Of a DNA stretch of 14,283 nucleotides, positions 6,901-12,761 are shown one piece after another. A model generated the notes under the pieces. That model was not told where the DNA came from. It saw nothing but the letters and a program-made list of their open reading frames with translations, and searched no databases. The translations under genes were made by a program, and so were the position numbers. This DNA comes from an uncultured Porphyromonadaceae bacterium (GTDB lineage: Bacteria > Bacteroidota > Bacteroidia > Bacteroidales > Muribaculaceae): contig CAMWLX010000042.1 of NCBI GenBank assembly GCA_947175225.1, positions 1-14,283 of the forward strand, written 5' to 3'. How positions within the stretch are numbered: position 1 is the stretch's first letter; the number at the start of each line of letters is the position of its first letter.

Positions 6901-9010
6901 TAGAAGCAATCCTTGCATCGGGCAAGGTCTGGTCGGTGACAGTGAGCCATGTGGTGCTTTTCGCATACCCATCGGCAGATACAGTGAAGACTACATTGAA
7001 GCCATCATCTGTCACATCATTAGGCAAAGACTTGACTACGAAGGAAACCTTAGACTCACCAGCCGGAATCACAACACTCGCCGGATAATCAAGCCGGTCA
7101 GCATAATCAGACTCAATGCTTACCGTAAGAGGGAGTTCAGAGCTCGTGTTTCGACTGACTTCCATAGAAATCTCACCACCTTCCGGCATCACAGTGGAAG
7201 CGGAAGTAATATTCAAAGCCGGGCCGTCGTTGTCGAATACAGTCAGAGGCACAGTCACAACTCCACCTGAAGCCATGTCGGAAGCAGCGCATGAGCAGGA
7301 AGCTATATAGACAGCGGCAGTGATATTATATGTGCGTTCGCCATCCACCAAATCATTATCAATCGGACCGAGATTCACAACAGCCTCATCTACACCGGCA
7401 GCCATTTCAAACGACTGACGACCATAATAGATCTGACCATTTGAATTATCCTTAAACTGAATAGTGATTTTCTTATCAATATTGTCGGTGCGCTTGATAA
7501 TAGCAGTGACCGCCAACGGGCCGGCATCCTCAGCTAAGGCATCAGGATTCAACTGAAGTGTGAGTGTCGGCATATCATTGTCAGCAAGAAGGATATAGTC
7601 GGTAGTAGGATTATGCTTATCAATCAAGACAGAGAACCCAACTTCATGGTCAAGGTCGGGCTGATTGTCATCTTTTGTAGAGATTAAGACACTTACACTC
7701 TGCTGCCCGGCAGGAATCACAATTCCCGATGGAATCACGAATCGTGCAGGAGTGTCACAAGATATGGAGACAGGCGTATCCACCGTCACGGAGCGATGCG
7801 CAGTGACAGTCAAAGTAAACTCCTCCCCTTCCACTACTTTCTCTCTGTCAAACGCCATTTCAACATCCGGAAGGATATCATCTTCAATCGTAATCACACT
7901 GGAGACGGAAGAGTATCCATTGCCCGAAACGGTAAGATTAGCAGTGGTGTTGTCGTCGAGCACTTTATTTGCAGTGACCTTCACCGGAAAATAGACTTCT
8001 GATTCTCCCTGCGGAACAGTGACCTCACTGTCAAGGGCAAGACGCGAATCTTCCGGAGCAATGGCTATTGCAAAAGTCTGGGCAGAGGAAGTGTCTCCAC
8101 TTCTGGAAAGCTTATACATGTAGGTCCTTGCTTCTTCCTCTACTATCAGAAGAGCGGGATAATTAAGATAGAGGCGTCTGGCAATGTTGACATTGCTATT
8201 TGCATAAGCATAATTGTTGCCTTGCAAACCCACTTTTTCATCGGCAGATGTGACCTGGACCTTAACCCTCGAGTCTCCATCAAGACCCAAAATATCGGGA
8301 ATAATAAACGTGGCATTGCATCCGATCGAAGCATTGACGGGAAGAGACTCTCCATTCCAAACGGAATAGACCAATTTTGAGATGCCATCCTTCTCAAGGA
8401 AGATCTCAGTGTTCCAGCCATCAGTGGCATCCCTCGGGCCGACGTTTGACACTTTCCAATTGACAGTCAGCTGAGAGCCGGGCGTCAAAGAAGAAGGATC
8501 TGCCGACACGTCTGAGACTTCAAAGTCAGGAGAAGACTCGATGGTCACACTTCCGGCAGAAAAACCGGTCACCATATTATCACCATTCCGTTGAGCAAGG
8601 ACCACATCGGAGAGGGTCATAGGGTGTACTGATTCCTCTTCAAGGGAAGGGGAAGCAGAAAGATCTACAGTCATTATTGTGCCATCGCTTCCTGAAATAG
8701 GAGTATTGGAGGGAGAATAAATCATCGTCAAATATTTATGAGATGACACCTCCTTCATAGAGATGGCATGTCCCGGACACCTCTCAGACAAGGTTGCCGA
8801 AGAGGTGTCGATGGATATGCCATCAGGCACTGTAAGGGTGAACTGGACCGCAACAATATCCGTTGAGTTTGACACTGCAACAGGCATGCTTACAGTCTTA
8901 CCCTTTCCTACTTTCATATCCGGAATCGAGACAGTATTGTCTTGTGCCCACATAGAAGCAAAGCCTATGAGGACAAAGAGCAGTGTCACTATTGAATACT
9001 TAGATTTCAT
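965..9010 (-). CDS. Giant secreted mosaic protein: cohesin-like, CARDB/Calx-beta-like modules, Cys-containing helical block, C-terminal sorting tail
   Basis: The protein has 2681 residues and a signal peptide at 1-22 (cleavage after WAQ). Visible modules, with approximate residues, are: cohesin-like 25-157; CARDB-like 161-275; four Calx-beta-like 278-693, several ending in a D-(D/N)-(D/N/G) turn; CARDB-like 697-806; a macroglobulin/Ig-like domain 810-905; a NEW3/Ig-like domain 1010-1112; a carboxypeptidase-regulatory-like domain 1117-1206; a further CARDB-like stretch 1240-1325; a Gly-rich hinge 1364-1395; a Cys-containing helical block 1400-1670; beta-rich stretches to 2075; an SbsA-type Ig-like domain 2080-2190; two Bacterial-repeat (B-repeat relative) modules 2193-2346; paired GWNW modules 2352-2510; a domain shared with the next gene 2535-2627; and a T9SS-like tail 2642-2681 (core PGIYIIDGRKVLVK). 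No catalytic motif is visible. It starts 9 bases after the preceding gene's stop and so belongs to the same operon. A long surface fibre or scaffold is the likely role, by inference. Domain names rest on pattern reading, and the exact boundaries are soft. Confidence 0.93.
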   Translation of the reverse strand: MKSKYSIVTLLFVLIGFASMWAQDNTVSIPDMKVGKGKTVSMPVAVSNSTDIVAVQFTLTVPDGISIDTSSATLSERCPGHAISMKEVSSHKYLTMIYSPSNTPISGSDGTIMTVDLSASPSLEEESVHPMTLSDVVLAQRNGDNMVTGFSAGSVTIESSPDFEVSDVSADPSSLTPGSQLTVNWKVSNVGPRDATDGWNTEIFLEKDGISKLVYSVWNGESLPVNASIGCNATFIIPDILGLDGDSRVKVQVTSADEKVGLQGNNYAYANSNVNIARRLYLNYPALLIVEEEARTYMYKLSRSGDTSSAQTFAIAIAPEDSRLALDSEVTVPQGESEVYFPVKVTANKVLDDNTTANLTVSGNGYSSVSSVITIEDDILPDVEMAFDREKVVEGEEFTLTVTAHRSVTVDTPVSISCDTPARFVIPSGIVIPAGQQSVSVLISTKDDNQPDLDHEVGFSVLIDKHNPTTDYILLADNDMPTLTLQLNPDALAEDAGPLAVTAIIKRTDNIDKKITIQFKDNSNGQIYYGRQSFEMAAGVDEAVVNLGPIDNDLVDGERTYNITAAVYIASCSCAASDMASGGVVTVPLTVFDNDGPALNITSASTVMPEGGEISMEVSRNTSSELPLTVSIESDYADRLDYPASVVIPAGESKVSFVVKSLPNDVTDDGFNVVFTVSADGYAKSTTWLTVTDQTLPDARIASIAASESRVFADEQIEVEIVIANDGTYDLPAGVPVNVYANNTSNLVGSVYSNQSVAPGATLSLTCPVVIKGIVGDNDIFAIVNENKSVKELVYTNNSSNVIKVATVSPFGITLSTDKAIYQPQEKVSISGVLSGKRIANEDIEVYVINDGYRKAIAAKSDANGNFSCEYTPFDGQTGHFVIGACYPGENSRAELASMDIYGFKRTESVAISFDVVLGQYYIGSFDIINTGILDQNNVTATVIDKPEGCDVKILGVVSNDNGKTYTVKYEVSSDRLSSGENYEKFRIQVSSDEGGSLVSDIYFYCVTEESVLTANIDRINTTVTKGTPREFPFTIMNTGKGETGKITFSLPDWITPATPKEMASLKQNESADVVLRISAKDNFPLNGAITGQISINCESGRNIVMPFQITPVSEATGTLTVDVCDENSYYSTSAPHVSGAKVKVTNPYTGALVAEGLTGEDGLYSVVLNEGYYSLEVSADGHSDSYSARILVDPGVVTSRVVNLSVKGIDVDWTVERTEIEDEYEITTTVKYEVNVPVPVVELIVPDNLGIENLREGESLVFNAVLVNHGLITAEDVDLILPSNFVNYKFEKLSHFEAFNLAARQSVQIPVKVTRLGVTEVSVKDPCLAYFGTIYYWDCGLDRKWHNYYISIQVGPCPNVEIVSSGGGGGYGGGISGPGTRPSAGSSGGYVANIPSGVVDTDKGCEPCQNSFLFKMTSGLVKQIPVISQTLDFVDRINCVSGNADVNSQLRCVLQHIPVLKDLVEWVSLYRLYILPLFDDCVSGSADSNIPSVSDITIDAVLASRLPDGDSVAGYPSYVQEYLNKLSQLINSINAMYEIAAEICGDPSWMHVSEEELSILSAQLMKWDGNPESLAPYKPSNITNAQYEIFAQRIYNTLNGIDSPNVVNTDRVVKCYREITRVIEFSVNSGYGSLPDMFNDETNVVMASLNESRNSVCSSVTFQFSQNMVMTREAFRGTLKVSNGHESLPIENFKLYLTVADEDGKIATSHEFQTAPESLVGFEGPLDLEAGWRLDSKSDGQATVLFIPTKYAALTEPKKYSFGGFISYLDPFTGSEAVRALTPVTLSVSPSPNLDLTYFMQRDVIGDDPLTEVVEASQEAEFSLLINNTGYGDAKNVRMVTQQPKIVDNRKGLAIKLDLLSSQLNGGDKTLALGGSVATDFGDIPAKSTTYAQWWFTSDLLGHFVEYDVKATHVSSYGNPDLSLLGDVTIHELIRSIKVGLNDDNVIGFLTNDLTDANDTPDMLYVSNGDILPVATPAACEIEKISDTECLLSVVADGNGWVYGNVLDPTYGRAQLKSVVRQSDGAVMPERNFWLTDRTLRDGKDPLYEHRIHFADEIAEGSESYILNFDPIPVLKLEVVSIEGVPAEGTVLDKPLESVNVMFNKHIDPETFTSEDITLYTQGQPRNVGLIGISTEDNKTFKLDFSALNDSIINGFNVLTVQTADIVDVDGFKGKDGKQASWVMYFNNLTRLRVDIQPKNGGVISVPGYLPDEVDGSIHYITYGDTADIVAKPATGYDFTAWYIGDEYLSSDTIISRTMVGDLTLIAKFSRKKVNLNVREDLDGGQISGASTGVYLYGDSVKLTAVPDEDFLFKNWIVNGSKVDGDNILDLELTESTDVAAEFVRDLYRQTFSIYEGWNWVSSYLMEPIDAADFNARTYRILGQFSESILDPSLGMTGDVDNFNPGQTYKVQSNLAFLKTVKGHLYDLAQRPIDLHAGWNWISYPYFESRTLEDAIANASDGDFVVSQLGFAEYADGYWQGSIQTLDPGLGYLYKSEADKRLALDFSVQTNPAAIASMRKVAGISHLDEVDIHKNPNTMNMTVALSDADNSLLGSDYIIYAMVGNECKGISVPVGDLFYLTVYGDDPVSVSFVIENRSTGETFISSDSIEFRNDIVGSRKVPYVINVGDANGLNSVSGETHMMKIYTPSGILIDDDADFESIKSLAPGIYIIDGRKVLVK
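968..1087 (-). other. T9SS-type C-terminal sorting tail of the giant protein
   Basis: Residues 2642-2681 read as a short beta strand (MKIYTPSGIL), a spacer, then the turn LAPGIYIIDGRKVLVK at the very end. This matches the general pattern (I-Y-x-x-x-G, then x-x-G-I-Y-I-(V/I)-x-G-(R/K)-K-V) of the type A C-terminal sorting domain, which T9SS substrates use to cross the outer membrane. Related tails are also seen in gut Bacteroidales whose T9SS status is uncertain. Confidence 0.65.
1130..1408 (-). other. C-terminal copy of the domain shared with the downstream gene
   Basis: Residues about 2535-2627 of the giant protein. The motif AMVGNECKGI at 2562-2571 matches AFIGEECRGI at residues 59-68 of the downstream protein, with matching strand pattern and a TG turn on the C-terminal side. 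In this protein it sits directly before the sorting tail; in the neighbour it directly follows the signal peptide. Similarity is at protein level and was judged by eye. Confidence 0.6.
1481..1957 (-). repeat. Paired GWNW modules in the giant protein
   Basis: Residues about 2352-2510 contain two related units, with EGWNWVSSYL at 2357-2366 and AGWNWISYPYF at 2438-2448, about 81 residues apart. Each is followed by a helical stretch and a later GxxY(K/L) strand (GQTYKV in the first, GLGYLYK in the second). I recognise this pattern from large Bacteroidota surface proteins but cannot give it a function. Confidence 0.6.
4001..4813 (-). other. Cysteine-containing alpha-helical block inside the giant protein
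   Basis: Residues about 1400-1670 look unlike the rest of the protein: helix-rich sequence in place of beta strands, with eight cysteines (1406, 1409, 1440, 1453, 1482, 1545, 1616, 1658) including a CEPC pair. The even number in an exported protein suggests disulfide bonds. It follows a Gly-rich hinge (residues 1364-1395, bases 4826-4921) that would separate it from the N-terminal half. I do not recognise a family. Confidence 0.55.
6932..8179 (-). repeat. Four tandem Calx-beta-like modules
   Basis: Residues about 278-693 of the giant protein comprise four units of roughly 95-115 residues. Each has an early V(x)E(E/G) strand, a central (S/V)-x-V-(V/T)-(I/V)-P-(A/Q)-G-(E/Q) strand, and three of the four close on an acidic turn (EDDILPD, ADNDMP, FDNDGP). 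The fourth ends TVTDQTLPD. The pattern fits Calx-beta-type domains, whose acidic loops often bind calcium. No DNA-level duplication was obvious, so the units are old. The third unit carries an unusual CSC motif at 572-574. Confidence 0.65.
8540..8944 (-). other. N-terminal cohesin-like domain of the giant protein
   Basis: Residues about 23-157, directly after the signal peptide. The order of elements resembles cohesins: an opening strand ending KTVSMPVAVSNST, the paired strand IVAVQFTLTVPDGI, a mid-domain MIYSPSNTPISGSDGTIMTV region (the S/G-x-(D/N)-G-x-(I/L) strand), and a closing strand FSAGSVTI. Cohesins bind dockerins, and a dockerin-like pair lies in the preceding gene. Isolated cohesin-like domains also occur without known dockerin partners, so binding is not established. 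Confidence 0.6.
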
Positions 9011-9019
9011 GATGTTGTG

Positions 9020-12000
9020 CTATTTGGTGTTAAAGTATCTGACGGTCTTTCCGTCGCGTACAATAATGTTGAGGCCTTTTACAAGGCTGGTATGTCTGAG
9101 GCCCGTCACATCGAAGATCTGACAATTATCATCAATATCAAATGGCAGATGATCTACGCCGGACTCTGCATCTAAATCAACAGAGACGCTGACCGGAAGA
9201 GCCATAGAGTCGGCAAGGGATGCTGAAAGGATTTCGGCATTTCCCGAGTACTCCCCTATCACAGTGGCACCGGATGGTATCTCCGCACCGGCAAGTGAAT
9301 AAGCCACCATATTGCTACCTGCTACCGACTGAGTGAGACCATAACGATCTGCAATCCACTCTACGTCGCCTGAAGCTTTAAGAGTCAAAGCTGCGATAGG
9401 CTTTTCTGAATAGAGAATCACCTTACCTCCAGACAGGATAATCCTTGCCTCTACATCATCATCCTGCACACTCTTTACCCTACGCAAAGAAGGATTATTG
9501 ACATCCTGAGCCATAAGAGAAAGGAGGATATTGACAGTGCATGCCACATCCTGGACATTAATGACATCATCTTCGTAGGTGTTGGCGGCAGTGAAATTAA
9601 ACGGCATAGTAGAATATTCACCGAATGCATATAGGATTGTAGCCTGAAGGTCGGATGCATCTATACCGTTGAAGAAATTGGCATCACCCTGATCAAAGCT
9701 AAGTTTGACATTGAATCTTATTCCATTCAGTTCTCCATCTTGCATGCCATAGACATATAGAGTGTCGCCGCTGCGTCCTTTATAGGTGTTGCTGCCTACC
9801 ACTGTCGGCATTACATTGCTGCCTGCTATATAAAGTTGCAACGACCACTTTTCGCCCGACGGGGTTGCCCCTTCAGACAGAGCCTCTGTCGACATAAGGA
9901 CTCCGACTTCATTTTTAAAGCCGTATGCCTTCGGATCATAGAGAATAATCGATGGAATCTGTGTCTTCAGATTCTCAATGTCAATATTCGAGAGATTCAA
10001 CTCAATAGTGCGTTCTATTTGCTGACCTCTGATATTCAAGTATTTCACAGACGATGGAATTTCCGGATAAATCTCTTCAAACTTATTGTAGGAGGCATCC
10101 AAATATGTGAGCGACGGAAGACAATGTGCAAGGATTCCGAGATTGCCGCTAAATTCATTGCCATTAATCTTCAAGGTATCTATAGGAGCCAAAGCCGAAG
10201 GATTTTGAGAAGCGATTGCCATCAATGTCATCGGGAGATCGCCAGACAAATCATTGCCTGAGACATCAATTTTCTTCAATTTAGGCAACGACAATATAGA
10301 TAGAGGGAAATCACCCGTCAGTCCTTGTGAAGAAAGATCGATTCCAACGACATGACCTTCTTTAATCTTGAGACCCTCGAAAGAGCCAACAGAAGTGATC
10401 CCATTAGCCATATTCCATGTTTCAGAGGCTCCTGCAGCTTGAAGCTGAGTGTTGATGGCGTTAAGAATCATCCATTCCTGATTATCAAAATTGTAGATAG
10501 AGAATGATCCTACCTGACGTTCTTCTGAACCATAATAATAATCTCCATCAGCAATCCTGAGATAGATATCAAATTTGCCGGCAGCAGCAACAGAATCTAA
10601 AGACTCGCCATTGCTATTATCTACATATCTGAATGTCGGGGAGCCAACTCCCTCCGCGCCGGTAAATGTAGCGGAATGTACATTCCCATCATAAACGATG
10701 TCTTCTTCCGGCAAAACGACTGAATAGAGGCTTTCAGAAAGCGGAGCCTTATCTATCGTAAATTCCTTGGAGAAGCTACCGATATAGTTGCCGCAACCTG
10801 ACACTTCGACTGAGCCAGTGCCGGGGTAGAAATTATTTTTGTAGACGACAGTATAATCCTGATCCCGAAGCAATGAAGTGTACACTTCATTTGAGAAGCT
10901 CCATTCCGGATAGAGAGCAGCATTGTTGAATACGAAAGTATCCTCTTTAAGAGTAATATCTCCATCAAGAGCCAACGGTTTTATGGTGAAATCGAAGTAA
11001 GGGCTGCGTCCAATGGAATATGGGAATACACCCTCAAGACGGAATGATGCGGTCCCTGCATTCACATTGTTTAAATAAGCAACCGTGAATTCTTCTTCGC
11101 CAAGCTGTTGGGATGTAATGTTTAGAGTCTGAGGATTTCCATTGTAAGTACGCTCTTCAACGCCTGCATAATCAATGTATTTCACATCAATATATTCAAT
11201 AGGCTTTAGCATAGTAGTGTTGCCTACATTATCTACAGTCCTGAATTTGATGGAGTGTATCGGTTTTGAGGCATCAAACATTACCGTCATGGATCCTTCA
11301 AATTCGCTGCCGGAAGGGAGCATATCAGTAAGAGCAATCCACTCTTCGCTATCCTCTACGGCATATTCAATTCTGCCGTCAACTCCAGCGGGACTCTCAT
11401 ATTCGCCATTGATGGTCAATTGATGAGGCAATGACAGATTGTTCCATCCTTCAGGATCTTCGGGAGTTACAGCAAACGAGAAATTCGGTTCGAGATTGAC
11501 ATCTCCTACTCCAATCAAGTAAGAGAATGTGAGAGTTTCTCCGGCTGGGATGACACGGTTTTTCCAGCACCAACCCATACCGGAATCGTAACTGCCGTTT
11601 TCAACCATATAATCGCCACCGGAATAATAATTACCCACCATATTATCCGGATTGGAATTTGTACTATAATAACCAAACCAGAAATCATCCACAGCTGTAA
11701 CGCCGGTCAATCCGGCTCCAAAGAGCACACAAAGCTGAGCGCCATTACCGTTGCTCATAGTAAGACCATAAGTCTGTTCAAGTGTATCTATTCTCCTTGT
11801 GATAGGAGCCCTGTCATTGTCTCCGATCATAACATCGGCATGAGTTCCAATAGAGATTGTGGCATCAGTATCGTTATTGTTTTGCAGAATATAACTTATT
11901 CTTGCAAATTCACCTTGTTGCTCTACTTTTGCATAAAAATCAACACCATCTAAAGTCTGTTTAGAAGAACAGTCCATTTGGCAAGCGTATCCATCATTAA

Positions 12001-12760
12001 CTTGCAAAGAGACTTTATATCCTCCATCACTAAAAGTTGATCTATAATATGTATTTTCGAACAAGCCGTAAATATCGATATTCTCAAAATTACGGGAAAA
12101 CAATTTTGTATTTCCTACTCTTGAATAACCTTCCGGACAATTGTAGTCGGTAAATGAATTATTGTCGGCACTTATAAAATAGCCTACATCCTCATTACCA
12201 ATATATATAATGTCATTAGCATCTACAAGAAGATCATTGTCAAATACTGATATCGTTAAGGGAGAGTCAAGAAAAACTCTTTCTCCATCTTCATTCCAAC
12301 GGCAATGATGGAAGTAGACATCTATATCATTATAGTCGTCGTGCCTAATAAACTGAGGAGATTCTACAGATATCACTCCATCATTCTGATTGTAGGTGGC
12401 TTTTACAACCCAATTGTTATCAAAGACAAGCTGCAGATCATTGTCAGCTTCTCCTCTACTGATCCAAAGCTCACGATTGACCCAACCGTTATAATTGCTG
12501 TTATATTCGTATGATTTCCACCTATAAGCTCTCACCAATTCGTCGATAGAAGGGAACGTCTGATTGGAGGCAGCTTTCTTTACAGATATATTCGGAGGAG
12601 TCTCCGTAGTCTTCGCTACGACAGATGCGGTAGAAAAGCTCTTTCCAAGCATCTCCTCCTTTTCATTGAAGTGGCGAGAGACAGCTGCTGAAATCATCAT
12701 ACAGCATGCCGCAGCCAATCCAATTGCAATTGAATATCGTTTCTTCATAGCAGTCAACAT
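9020..12760 (-). CDS. Secreted leucine-rich-repeat protein with Ig/MBG-like repeats, dockerin-like pair and C-terminal sorting tail
   Basis: The frame encodes 1246 residues if the first ATG is used. The second ATG (12748-12746, residue 5) gives a cleaner signal peptide (MKKRYSIAIGL) and 1242 residues, and I favour it. Residues 65-200 form a Bacteroidota-type N-terminal beta domain. Residues 210-430 hold motifs HADVMIGDNDRAPI and SGMGWCWKNRVIPAGE, seen in other large surface proteins but without a name I can give. Residues 420-525 are Ig-like. Residues 526-757 contain MBG-type repeats (YNGNPQ, KNNFYPGTGSV, YDGNVHSATF). Leucine-rich repeats span about 760-950. A dockerin-like pair sits at 1026-1080, a cohesin-like beta stretch at 1105-1200, and a T9SS-like tail (IFDVTGLRHTSLVKGLNII) at 1215-1246. 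It starts 1 base after the preceding stop. No enzyme motif is visible; ligand or partner binding at the surface is inferred. Confidence 0.93.
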   Translation of the reverse strand: MLTAMKKRYSIAIGLAAACCMMISAAVSRHFNEKEEMLGKSFSTASVVAKTTETPPNISVKKAASNQTFPSIDELVRAYRWKSYEYNSNYNGWVNRELWISRGEADNDLQLVFDNNWVVKATYNQNDGVISVESPQFIRHDDYNDIDVYFHHCRWNEDGERVFLDSPLTISVFDNDLLVDANDIIYIGNEDVGYFISADNNSFTDYNCPEGYSRVGNTKLFSRNFENIDIYGLFENTYYRSTFSDGGYKVSLQVNDGYACQMDCSSKQTLDGVDFYAKVEQQGEFARISYILQNNNDTDATISIGTHADVMIGDNDRAPITRRIDTLEQTYGLTMSNGNGAQLCVLFGAGLTGVTAVDDFWFGYYSTNSNPDNMVGNYYSGGDYMVENGSYDSGMGWCWKNRVIPAGETLTFSYLIGVGDVNLEPNFSFAVTPEDPEGWNNLSLPHQLTINGEYESPAGVDGRIEYAVEDSEEWIALTDMLPSGSEFEGSMTVMFDASKPIHSIKFRTVDNVGNTTMLKPIEYIDVKYIDYAGVEERTYNGNPQTLNITSQQLGEEEFTVAYLNNVNAGTASFRLEGVFPYSIGRSPYFDFTIKPLALDGDITLKEDTFVFNNAALYPEWSFSNEVYTSLLRDQDYTVVYKNNFYPGTGSVEVSGCGNYIGSFSKEFTIDKAPLSESLYSVVLPEEDIVYDGNVHSATFTGAEGVGSPTFRYVDNSNGESLDSVAAAGKFDIYLRIADGDYYYGSEERQVGSFSIYNFDNQEWMILNAINTQLQAAGASETWNMANGITSVGSFEGLKIKEGHVVGIDLSSQGLTGDFPLSILSLPKLKKIDVSGNDLSGDLPMTLMAIASQNPSALAPIDTLKINGNEFSGNLGILAHCLPSLTYLDASYNKFEEIYPEIPSSVKYLNIRGQQIERTIELNLSNIDIENLKTQIPSIILYDPKAYGFKNEVGVLMSTEALSEGATPSGEKWSLQLYIAGSNVMPTVVGSNTYKGRSGDTLYVYGMQDGELNGIRFNVKLSFDQGDANFFNGIDASDLQATILYAFGEYSTMPFNFTAANTYEDDVINVQDVACTVNILLSLMAQDVNNPSLRRVKSVQDDDVEARIILSGGKVILYSEKPIAALTLKASGDVEWIADRYGLTQSVAGSNMVAYSLAGAEIPSGATVIGEYSGNAEILSASLADSMALPVSVSVDLDAESGVDHLPFDIDDNCQIFDVTGLRHTSLVKGLNIIVRDGKTVRYFNTK
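9515..9691 (-). other. Dockerin-like repeat pair
   Basis: Residues about 1024-1082 hold two EF-hand-like loops. The first is DANFFNGIDASDL (1026-1038), with D1, N3, D9 and D12 in place but a Phe at position 5 where Asp is usual. The second is NTYEDDVINVQDV (1060-1072), with N1, D5, N9 and D12. Each loop is followed by a hydrophobic helix (QATILYAFG and ACTVNILLSL). This is the dockerin type I layout. The degenerate first loop leaves calcium binding uncertain. Confidence 0.7.
9911..10483 (-). repeat. Leucine-rich repeats
   Basis: Residues about 760-950 carry a series of LRR units of roughly 22-25 residues, such as VVGIDLSSQGLTGDFPLSI, LPKLKKIDVSGNDLSGDLP, IDTLKINGNEFSGNLG, LPSLTYLDASYNKFEEIYP and VKYLNIRGQQIERTIEL. 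The N-x-(L/F)-(S/T)-G pattern resembles the LRRs of Bacteroidota and plant-type proteins. An N-terminal cap with a helix and a tryptophan (ETWNMANGITSV) precedes them. LRRs usually bind protein partners. Confidence 0.75.
10490..11185 (-). repeat. MBG/Ig-like repeats in the LRR protein
   Basis: Residues about 526-757 form three related beta units with a (Y/F)(N/D)(G/N)xxxx opening strand, a D(Y/F)TV(V/A)Y(K/L)NN strand, a (P/A)GT(G/A)S(V/F) strand and a closing (F/S)(T/S)I strand. This is the MBG / bacterial Ig-like layout typical of extracellular stalks. Confidence 0.6.
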
Positions 12761-12761
12761 T

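Noticed and set aside
12700..12748. Possible lipobox (LAAAC) in the LRR protein
   Set aside because: The -3 position is Ala rather than Leu, the Cys sits within a longer hydrophobic run that ends in a normal type I site, and the protein has a C-terminal sorting tail. A type I signal peptide is more likely.
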